The notes under the pieces were generated by a model that saw only the letters and a program-made list of their open reading frames with translations, was not told the DNA's origin and searched no databases. Source: Acinetobacter sp. BY419 (lineage in GTDB: Bacteria > Pseudomonadota > Gammaproteobacteria > Pseudomonadales > Moraxellaceae). Taken from it: a DNA stretch of 64,000 nucleotides. The translations under genes were made by a program, and so were the position numbers. Positions 57,746-64,000 of the stretch are shown piece after piece. The DNA lies in the NCBI RefSeq assembly GCF_019038395.1, contig NZ_JAGFXZ010000015.1, positions 1 to 64,000 on the forward strand, written 5' to 3'. Numbering within the stretch: position 1 is the stretch's first letter; every line of letters starts with the position of its first letter.

Positions 57746-59380
57746 ATGGCCACTGCCCCCCGCGCTCAAGTTAATCCGCAAACAACTTATATTATTGGTT
57801 CTAAACGCTATAAAGCGGGTGTTTTACTGAGCTGCTGCCTGGTACTGGCTATTCCTGCCTGTAGTACCCTGCCCAAGCAAATTGAGCAGCCGACCCAGAT
57901 GGCTTTTGAAACTGATACTTCGAAAACCAGTCTGGCCCAGATTATTGAACCTTTACGTGAACAGAATATCGGTCTGACCGGTTATCGCGTGCTTTATGAT
58001 CCACTGGAAGCACTGGCTGCACGTATACAGCTGATCCATAAAGCAGAACGCAGTCTGGATCTGCAATATTATATCTGGGATAACGACCGCATTGGCGCCC
58101 TCGCCCTACATGCCATTATTCAGGCAGCGGACCGTGGTGTAAAAGTACGCCTGTTGATGGATGATAACAATGCCAAGAAAATGGAAGGGATTTATCTGGC
58201 CTTAAACCAGCATCAGAATATCGATGTGAAACTGTACAACCCTTATCGCTTTCGTAAATACCGCGCCATGGACATGGTGCTGGATTTAAAGCGGATCAAT
58301 CGCCGCATGCATAATAAAAGCTTTATTGCTGACAACCAGATTGCACTGATTGGCGGGCGCAATATGAGCAACCAGTATTATAATGTCAGTGAAAACTATC
58401 AGTTCTCGGATGTCGATGTCATGCTGGTCGGTGCAGCAGCAGATGAAATTATCCATTCCTTTGATGAATACTGGAATGATGATTATGCGTATCCGGTACA
58501 AGAAATTGTCAATCCGCACCATCACGGGTTACGTTTCCCGAGCCTGAGGCAACAGCTTGAAGCCCATAGTCAGGATCCAGCCACACAGAATTATCTAGAT
58601 CTGGCGAACCGCTCTCTGGCCTTTGATCAATGGCTGGAACAGAAGATTCAGCTAGACTGGGTTGAAGCAGAAGTCGTCAAAGATCCACCCAGCAAAATCA
58701 AGGCCAAAGCCAAAACTGAAGAACATCTCAATTTCCAGTTATTGCAGCATCTGGAAAAGCCAGAACAGAGTGTCGACATTGTCTCTGCCTATTTCGTGCC
58801 GGAAAAAACCGGTGCAGACCGTCTGAAAAAACTGGTGAACGAGAATATCAAGGTTCGGGTATTAACCAACTCATTTAAAGCCAATGACGTTTCTGTAGTA
58901 CATGCCTTTTATGCCAAATATCGAAAGGACCTGCTGGAAAATGATGTCCAGCTATATGAGTTTCTGGCTGCCCCGGATTCACACAACCTAAATGTCAATA
59001 CAGAAGAGATTGCCAAAAAAGCGAAAGTTAGCCTGAGAGGCCTGAGTCGCTCCAGTCTGCATGCCAAACTGATGGCACTGGACCAAAAACAGGTTTTCAT
59101 CGGTTCATTTAATTTTGATCCGCGTTCAGCTTATTTGAATACTGAAATTGGCGTGTTGCTGAACAGCCCCTCTCTGGCAAAGACCGTACACGAGACCATG
59201 GATCAGAATTTGAGTAAACATGCCTATAAACTGGTTCTGGATGCCAACCAGAATATCAACTGGAAAATCAAAAAAGCCAATGGTGAAATAAAAACCTTTA
59301 CCAAAGAACCAGGAATCAAGTGGTATCAGAAAGCCGGATTGAAACTGCTGTCCTGGTTGCCGATTGAAGGTTTTATGTAA
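57746..59380 (+). CDS. Phospholipase D-family cardiolipin synthase-like (ClsC type)
   Basis: This 544-residue protein has two HKD motifs: RRMHNKSFIADNQIALIGGRN and SLHAKLMALDQKQVFIGSFNFDPRS. Together with PLEALAARIQLIHKAERSLDLQYYIW (quoted in part) this fits the ClsC group, which makes cardiolipin from phosphatidylglycerol plus phosphatidylethanolamine. The N-terminus is hydrophobic with a Cys (LLSCCLVLAIPACSTLP); this could be a lipoprotein signal, although Pro at -2 is unusual. The ATG at MATAPRA is preferred to an upstream start 93 bases earlier. A terminator follows. Confidence 0.9.
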   Translation: MATAPRAQVNPQTTYIIGSKRYKAGVLLSCCLVLAIPACSTLPKQIEQPTQMAFETDTSKTSLAQIIEPLREQNIGLTGYRVLYDPLEALAARIQLIHKAERSLDLQYYIWDNDRIGALALHAIIQAADRGVKVRLLMDDNNAKKMEGIYLALNQHQNIDVKLYNPYRFRKYRAMDMVLDLKRINRRMHNKSFIADNQIALIGGRNMSNQYYNVSENYQFSDVDVMLVGAAADEIIHSFDEYWNDDYAYPVQEIVNPHHHGLRFPSLRQQLEAHSQDPATQNYLDLANRSLAFDQWLEQKIQLDWVEAEVVKDPPSKIKAKAKTEEHLNFQLLQHLEKPEQSVDIVSAYFVPEKTGADRLKKLVNENIKVRVLTNSFKANDVSVVHAFYAKYRKDLLENDVQLYEFLAAPDSHNLNVNTEEIAKKAKVSLRGLSRSSLHAKLMALDQKQVFIGSFNFDPRSAYLNTEIGVLLNSPSLAKTVHETMDQNLSKHAYKLVLDANQNINWKIKKANGEIKTFTKEPGIKWYQKAGLKLLSWLPIEGFM

Positions 59381-59404
59381 GTCCGATGCCTAACCCTTAA
59401 TCCT

Positions 59405-59431
59405 AAAAAAGCCCGTTTATCGAGGCTTTTT
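59405..59431. terminator. Terminator overlapping the acyltransferase stop
   Basis: A hairpin (arms AAAAAGCC and GGCTTTTT) lies between two convergent genes. It extends into the last codons of the minus-strand acyltransferase gene, so for that gene it begins inside the coding region. Confidence 0.75.
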
Positions 59432-60226
59432 TAATACACGAGACTGCAATTCCTGTAAACCTTGCTGCATTTTTTCCTGCACCTCACGGGTCAGGCTGTC
59501 TACCGTATGCCCTTCAGTAGAAATTGCTGGTAAAGCCATTAAATGCGCAGTGACCTGCGGCATTTCCAGGACTTTTTTGACATGGGCTGTAAAACTGAGG
59601 TCGTTGATAAACGGCGCCACCAGATCCAGCTCACCCTGCTGATTCACATAACAGATCAGACAGATTTGCACTGGGCGGTCAGCTTCAATCGCAGCCCCTA
59701 AAATCCGGCCATGAACTTTTTTAATAAAACGGCCATCTGAAGTCGTGGCTTCCGGAAAGAACAGCACCGGAATATCCTGCTTGAGAAAATCAGTAATTTG
59801 TTCACGAATTCTGATGGAGTCTCCAGAACCACGTTTGATAAATAAGGTGCCACCACCTTTGGCCAATTTTCCAAAAACTGGCCAGTTTTCAATCTCTGCC
59901 TTGGCCAGGAAAAATACCCGGGCCGCCGACCCCAGCACTGCGATGTCTAGCCATGAGATATGATTACTCACCCATAGAGCGGGTTCACGGGGAATATCCC
60001 CATGCACCTGCACTTTAATATTAAAAACCTGACATAGTTGACGGCAAAAATATTGTACATAACGGGTATTGGACGGTTTGTTCGGATTTTTATATAAGCC
60101 GTGACGAAAAACCAGATAAAACCCGTTACTGATGGCTGCCAGCAAGGCACCCATTTTTCTTGTGTAGAGGAAGAATTTTGTCAAGCCATGTATGCGGGAT
60201 GTTTGATCTTGTACAGTCGGGTTCAT
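59417..60226 (-). CDS. Lysophospholipid/1-acylglycerol-3-phosphate acyltransferase
   Basis: This 269-aa PlsC-like acyltransferase has the catalytic motif ALWVSNHISWLDIAVLG (NHxxxxD), RVFFLAKAEIENWPVFG, GTLFIKRGSGDSIRIRE and the third motif LFFPEATTSDG, where Ala replaces the more common Gly. A short hydrophobic N-terminal segment puts it at the inner membrane. It probably makes phosphatidic acid or remodels lysophospholipids. It lies convergent to the PLD-family gene. Confidence 0.9.
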   Translation of the reverse strand: MNPTVQDQTSRIHGLTKFFLYTRKMGALLAAISNGFYLVFRHGLYKNPNKPSNTRYVQYFCRQLCQVFNIKVQVHGDIPREPALWVSNHISWLDIAVLGSAARVFFLAKAEIENWPVFGKLAKGGGTLFIKRGSGDSIRIREQITDFLKQDIPVLFFPEATTSDGRFIKKVHGRILGAAIEADRPVQICLICYVNQQGELDLVAPFINDLSFTAHVKKVLEMPQVTAHLMALPAISTEGHTVDSLTREVQEKMQQGLQELQSRVLKKPR

Positions 60227-60418
60227 AAAAACGTCACTAAAATCCTAATCAAGATACAGGGAATATCCACGAATTAAACTCATTCTATACTGTTCATTCG
60301 CAACATGCATTGATAATAAAAACACAGCAATCAGATCTATAGCTGCAATATTAAATTAATTAACTGCTCAATTAAAATAACAACATTTCAATATCCGATT
60401 AAAACTAGGATCGCTGCC

Positions 60419-60550
60419 ATGCAACATCTACCACAGCCTGCGAATGAAAAACTTAAAGCTAAACAGGTACTCAAATATATTTTGGCCGGTGTCTGTGTAT
60501 ATGCTCTAGGACTGGTAACACTTGCACAACTTTTTATCACCACTCTTTAA
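60419..60550 (+). CDS. Candidate 43-residue membrane peptide
   Basis: This very small frame begins ATG with AGGA eight bases upstream. The product has a polar, Lys-rich start (PQPANEKLKAKQVLKY) and one membrane helix (ILAGVCVYALGLVTLAQLFI) ending four residues before the stop. The charge pattern predicts the N-terminus inside the cytoplasm. It is not recognised. It lies alone between the acyltransferase and hflX, 76 bases before the latter. Confidence 0.5.
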   Translation: MQHLPQPANEKLKAKQVLKYILAGVCVYALGLVTLAQLFITTL

Positions 60551-60626
60551 ACTAAGCCCGGTAAATTTGGTATCTGCCACGTGTATTTTCTACTACACTA
60601 AAGTTTTCAAGTGGAGAATGACCTGA

Positions 60627-61967
60627 GTGGAATATTTAGAGCAACATCGAGGGAAAGAGCGCGTTATTCTGGTAAGTGTCAGCGTACAAATGCTGGATGA
60701 CCTTGATGCTGAAGAGCTTCGCCTGCTGGCAAAATCTGCAGATGCCGAAATTCTGGAACATATTTATGCTCAACGGGTCAAACCGGATGCCAAATTTTTT
60801 ATCGGCTCAGGCAAGGCAGAAGAAATTGCCGAACGTGTTGAAGAACTGGATGCCAATCTGGTCATTTTTGACCACGCGCTTACACCGGCTCAAGCCCGTA
60901 ATTTGGAACAGGTGATCAAATGCCGCGTGGTAGATCGTACTGAACTGATCCTGGATATTTTTGCCCAGCGTGCCCGTACCTATGAAGGTAAACTGCAAGT
61001 CGAACTGGCACAGCTCCAACATTTATCTTCGCGTTTAATTCGTAGCCGTGGCAATCTCGACAGCCAGAAAGGCGGGATTGGTTTACGTGGCCCGGGTGAA
61101 ACCCTGCTGGAAACAGACCGCCGTTTGCTGCGTATCCGTATGGGGCAACTCAAGGCACGTATTGATAAAGTCCGCCAGACCCGGATGCAGGGCCGTGTGG
61201 CGCGTCAAAAAGCGGCTGTGCCGACGGTATCCCTGGTGGGATATACCAATGCAGGCAAGTCAACCCTGTTTAATTTACTGGCCAATAGCGATGTCTATGC
61301 CGCCGATCAGCTGTTCGCCACCCTGGATCCCACCTTGCGGCGTCTGGAATGGGATGGGATCGGCAATCTGGTTCTAGCCGATACGGTAGGTTTCGTACGT
61401 AATCTTTCCCATTCGCTGGTTGAATCTTTCAAGGCAACTCTGGAGGAAACAGTAGAAGCCACGTTATTACTGCATGTAATTGATTCAAGCAGTCCAGAAA
61501 TGCTGGAGCAGATTGAAGCCGTTGAAAAAGTTCTGAAAGAAATTGGCGCCGACGTACCGATCCTGCAGGTTTACAATAAAATTGACTGTAGCGGTGAAGA
61601 GGCCAAAATTATTTATCGACGTCCGGGTGAACCTGAACGCGTCTACGTTTCGGCACATACGGGCGAAGGGATCGACCTGCTGCGTAAAGCGGTACATGAA
61701 TCCTTGATGGGACAACTACAGTCCTTTGATTTGATCCTGAAACCCGCCTATGGCAAGCTGCGCAACCAGCTCTATGGTTTAAATGTGATCCAGTCAGAAC
61801 ATTATGATGATGAAGGCCAGCTGCATCTACATATTCGAATTGCGCCACAAAAACTGAAACAGTTGATTAACCAAGCACATTTACCTTTAGACGAAATCTT
61901 GGGAAAACAGGCGCAGCAGTTTCAACGTCCACTAAAAGCATTTGAAATCCAGTCAAAGATCGAGTAA
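60627..61967 (+). CDS. hflX: GTPase HflX
   Basis: This 446-residue ribosome-splitting GTPase has an N-terminal HflX domain (RVKPDAKFFIGSGKAEEIAE, DRTELILDIFAQRARTYEGKLQVELAQLQ, quoted in parts) and the GGIGLRGPGETLLETDRR linker. The G domain follows with LVGYTNAGKSTLFN, LADTVGFV and VYNKID. Start is GTG, with GGAG nine to ten bases upstream. In many proteobacteria hflX follows hfq, but not here; the preceding gene is only a small peptide. Confidence 0.95.
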   Translation: MEYLEQHRGKERVILVSVSVQMLDDLDAEELRLLAKSADAEILEHIYAQRVKPDAKFFIGSGKAEEIAERVEELDANLVIFDHALTPAQARNLEQVIKCRVVDRTELILDIFAQRARTYEGKLQVELAQLQHLSSRLIRSRGNLDSQKGGIGLRGPGETLLETDRRLLRIRMGQLKARIDKVRQTRMQGRVARQKAAVPTVSLVGYTNAGKSTLFNLLANSDVYAADQLFATLDPTLRRLEWDGIGNLVLADTVGFVRNLSHSLVESFKATLEETVEATLLLHVIDSSSPEMLEQIEAVEKVLKEIGADVPILQVYNKIDCSGEEAKIIYRRPGEPERVYVSAHTGEGIDLLRKAVHESLMGQLQSFDLILKPAYGKLRNQLYGLNVIQSEHYDDEGQLHLHIRIAPQKLKQLINQAHLPLDEILGKQAQQFQRPLKAFEIQSKIE

Positions 61968-61989
61968 AACTTGATAAGTAAACTTATTA

Positions 61990-62373
61990 ATGATCATAGC
62001 AATGAACTGGATAAAACGAATAGATTGGCCAGCATGGATCGGCACCCTATTACTTATTATTGTCTTTCGGGAAGCTTCGGTCTGGTTAATGACCCAACTG
62101 AATCATTCTGAGTTAGGCAATCTGGTGGGGTTATTAAGTCTTTTAATTGCGCTGTTTACCTGGCGTTACTTCGGCAAACTCCCCGCTCGCCTCGTGGACA
62201 CCAACAATAAGCTGATGAAGGAAAGTGCTTTTGCTTTCCTTCCCGTCAGTGCGGGTGCACTGATGATGCTGGTACATATGGGTCAGAAAATTCCGGCCTT
62301 TTTGTTTATCATGCTTTTCAGCACCCTGATTCCTTTATGGATTTACGCAAAAATGGCCAAGCGCTGGTTATAG
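61990..62373 (+). CDS. LrgA/CidA-like membrane protein
   Basis: The 127-residue protein has four hydrophobic segments, and NKLMKESAFAFLPVSAGALMM in the second half is like the LrgA/CidA family. Such proteins form holin-like or metabolite-export pores with LrgB-type partners, and an LrgB-like gene follows ten bases later. No strong ribosome site is seen; two in-frame ATG codons 12 bases apart are possible starts. It probably is co-transcribed with hflX upstream. Confidence 0.8.
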   Translation: MIIAMNWIKRIDWPAWIGTLLLIIVFREASVWLMTQLNHSELGNLVGLLSLLIALFTWRYFGKLPARLVDTNNKLMKESAFAFLPVSAGALMMLVHMGQKIPAFLFIMLFSTLIPLWIYAKMAKRWL

Positions 62374-62383
62374 GAGTTCCCGC

Positions 62384-63058
62384 ATGTTATCTATTTTGTA
62401 TGGCTTCGCGGTCACGCTCGTCGCCTATCTGATTGCTAAACCCTGTAACCGGACCATTCCGCAAATTCCCGTGATCGTATTCAGCATGTTCTTTGTGCTG
62501 GCGATATTATTTGTGCTTGGTATTCCTTATGAAAATTACATGGATGAAGTTAATCCACTCTTCAACCATTTACTCGGCTATGTCACAGTCGCACTGGCCA
62601 TTCCTCTAGCAGCGATGCGCTATGATGATTTACCGCTCAAAGCCATTATCGGTATTTTGGTCTTTGCCAGTATCAGTGCTGTGGCCTTGCCCATGGGTCT
62701 GGCTTATCTGCTGCATATGTCTTCTGCGGATATTATGGCTTTTGCTACTCGTGCCGTCACCACTCCGATTGCGATTAATATTGCGACCTTGCTGGAGGCA
62801 CCAATCAGCATGGTGATCCTGATTGTGATTCTTTCTGGTGTGATTGGTGCGGCTTTTTCTCCGTTTATTCTCAGACATATTAATGATGAACGTGCATCCG
62901 GACTGGCTTTAGGACTGGCAGCACATGCCATCGGTACGGCTCAGGCCTGGCAGCGCGGCAGTGTTGCGGGACGTTATGCTGCTTTTGGCATGGCGGTAAA
63001 TGCAGTCTTTACTGCAATCTGGTTGCCAACTTTTATACTTTATCTGCAAAAAATGTGA
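62384..63058 (+). CDS. LrgB-family membrane protein
   Basis: This 224-aa integral membrane protein has the LrgB pattern: a GYVTVALAIPLAAMRYDDLPL segment, AFATRAVTTPIAINIATLLE in the middle and GAAFSPFILRHI followed by GLALGLAAHAIGTAQAW. It forms a pair with the LrgA-like gene. Related pairs in plants and bacteria export glycolate, pyruvate or similar acids, or modulate murein hydrolases; the role here is not decided. GGAG precedes the ATG. Confidence 0.92.
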   Translation: MLSILYGFAVTLVAYLIAKPCNRTIPQIPVIVFSMFFVLAILFVLGIPYENYMDEVNPLFNHLLGYVTVALAIPLAAMRYDDLPLKAIIGILVFASISAVALPMGLAYLLHMSSADIMAFATRAVTTPIAINIATLLEAPISMVILIVILSGVIGAAFSPFILRHINDERASGLALGLAAHAIGTAQAWQRGSVAGRYAAFGMAVNAVFTAIWLPTFILYLQKM

Positions 63059-63097
63059 CTAGTGAATCAGATTAATCGTTTGTTTTATGGGGTAATC

Positions 63098-63119
63098 GTT
63101 CTTACCATAGAGTAAGAAC
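63098..63119. promoter_or_regulatory. Perfect inverted repeat before first DUF2147 gene
   Basis: Eight-base arms GTTCTTAC and GTAAGAAC flank six bases and end 25 bases before the ATG. No T-run follows, so a terminator is unlikely. It could be an operator or a leader hairpin. Confidence 0.55.
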
Positions 63120-63144
63120 ACTAATCTTACCTAGGAACAGATAT

Positions 63145-63591
63145 ATGAAAAAGGTTCAATTCTTTTCAACTTTACTTTTAGCCTCTTTCAGCCATCTAGC
63201 TTTAGCCTCTGACCTTTCAGGAACATGGCGAAGTATTGATGACAAGACAGGTTCGTCTAAAGCATTCCTGGAGATTCGTGAGACATCGGAAGGGGTATAT
63301 ACTGCCAAAATTACGAAAATCACTCCGCGTCCTGGTTATACAGCAAAAGAAACCTGTGTTTCCTGTCCCGCACCGCATACGAATAAGCCGATTCTAGGAC
63401 TGGATGTGCTGACAGGCCTGAAGTACGCGGGTAATAACAACTTCAGTCAGGGCAAACTTCTCGATCCATTATCAGGCAATGTTTATAATACCAAAGCGAA
63501 ATTAAGTGCCAATGGTAAACGTTTGACCTTACGTGGCTATGTAGGGGTTTCAGCACTGGGGCGTAGTCAGACCTGGATTAAATATGAATAA
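63145..63591 (+). CDS. DUF2147 exported protein, copy 1
   Basis: The 148-residue protein has a signal peptide (KVQFFSTLLLASFSHLALA) and a DUF2147 domain. Family marks are LSGTWRSIDDKTG, the ITPRPGYTAKETCVSCP block with a Cys pair, and the end LRGYVGVSALGRSQTWIK. Members are small beta-rich periplasmic proteins of unknown function, in some Acinetobacter linked to envelope stress. A paralogue follows 200 bases downstream on the same strand. Each gene has its own inverted repeat in the leader. Confidence 0.92.
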   Translation: MKKVQFFSTLLLASFSHLALASDLSGTWRSIDDKTGSSKAFLEIRETSEGVYTAKITKITPRPGYTAKETCVSCPAPHTNKPILGLDVLTGLKYAGNNNFSQGKLLDPLSGNVYNTKAKLSANGKRLTLRGYVGVSALGRSQTWIKYE

Positions 63592-63736
63592 GTCAGGTTT
63601 AAGCGGATAAAATGTGATTGATTTATGCTTTAGTAGATAGAAGCTTGCATTTTCATACATTAAGTTGTATGAATATTAGACATATGCAGTTTTCATGCAA
63701 TATAAATTATAAAAGTGTATTAAGGCAGTTTACATC

Positions 63737-63767
63737 AACGTTCACCATATGGAATTAGGTGAACGTT
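63737..63767. promoter_or_regulatory. Perfect inverted repeat before second DUF2147 gene
   Basis: Ten-base arms AACGTTCACC and GGTGAACGTT flank eleven bases and end 23 bases before the ATG. The placement is almost the same as in the first gene, but the sequence differs. It may be an operator or leader hairpin. Confidence 0.6.
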
Positions 63768-63790
63768 AATTAAAAAAATAAGGATATCGC

Positions 63791-64000
63791 ATGCATAAAA
63801 TCGCAATTTTAACTGTTCTTTCAGCTTCTTTATTCACCGGCTCTATGGCATTTGCCCAAGAATTATCTGGTCTATGGCAACAGATTGATGATAAAACCGG
63901 CTCGCCTAAAGCATTGATTGAGATGGAAACTCAGGCAGATGGTTCCTATACCGGAACGATTAATAAAGTCACACCTCGCCCGGGTTATACGCCACGGGAA
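63791..64000 (+). CDS. DUF2147 exported protein, copy 2 (partial)
   Basis: The start of a second DUF2147 gene is cut by the window end after 70 codons. It has a signal peptide (IAILTVLSASLFTGSMAFA), then LSGLWQQIDDKTGSPKAL and TPRPGYTPRE, clearly paralogous to the preceding gene. AAGGAT precedes the ATG. The pair looks like a tandem duplication followed by divergence, since signal peptides and leaders have changed most. Confidence 0.9.
   Translation, partial: MHKIAILTVLSASLFTGSMAFAQELSGLWQQIDDKTGSPKALIEMETQADGSYTGTINKVTPRPGYTPRE

Overview
The window looks like chromosomal DNA of an Acinetobacter species, probably environmental rather than the baumannii complex. The evidence is an Acinetobacter-type OmpA, a membrane PQQ glucose dehydrogenase, A+T-rich intergenic DNA with modest coding G+C, and the general gene set. 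No rRNA, tRNA, CRISPR array, complete insertion sequence or prophage was recognised. Most of the window is ordinary housekeeping and catabolic DNA. These assignments were made by reading the sequence, without database searches.

Layout. 0.3-6.5 kb: glucose dehydrogenase, a candidate secreted peptide, a DUF805 membrane protein, an unknown tail-anchored protein, a HAD phosphatase and thiD. 6.5-13 kb: a two-gene unit (AI-2E transporter fused to sensor domains, plus a DUF1176 protein), then small stand-alone genes (NTF2-like, CHMI-like isomerase, YjdM zinc ribbon, SRPBCC, RraB). 13.3-21.3 kb: an accessory, partly decayed stretch. It holds a split DUF4041-like gene, a split RluA-type pseudouridine synthase, a vapB-like antitoxin remnant with its operator-like palindrome, an MFS exporter lying between two copies of a small zinc-ribbon gene, and an AlbA_2/ATP-binding gene broken by one base in a homopolymer. 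21.4-24 kb: acnD without its usual prp partners.

24.7-40.5 kb: ygfZ, a Sel1-repeat protein, an AEC transporter, an old-yellow-enzyme reductase, an OprB-type porin, mutM-ppiC, mscL, typA, a xanthine-type permease, rsmC-lysP-like, an inactive-looking C39-fold protein and ompA. 40.8-52 kb: a pseudopilin, a thiolase, cysI with its DUF934 partner, and a lipid/CoA block (CaiB transferase, AraC regulator, thiolase, FadB-type multifunctional enzyme). 52-64 kb: methyltransferase and GNAT genes, hemolysin III, an MHS-type symporter, membrane-lipid genes (PLD-family synthase, acyltransferase), hflX, an LrgA/LrgB-like pair, and two tandem DUF2147 genes. The second DUF2147 gene runs off the end.

The most useful leads are: (i) the cluster of single-base gene disruptions between 13.3 and 21.3 kb; (ii) the duplicated zinc-ribbon gene bracketing the MFS and vapB segment; (iii) the two DUF2147 genes, each with a different but perfect inverted repeat at the same place in its leader; (iv) the three-part AI-2E transporter; (v) several very small ORFs; and (vi) an intergenic repeat family with three copies here. 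I did not find a clear, wholly new multi-gene system.
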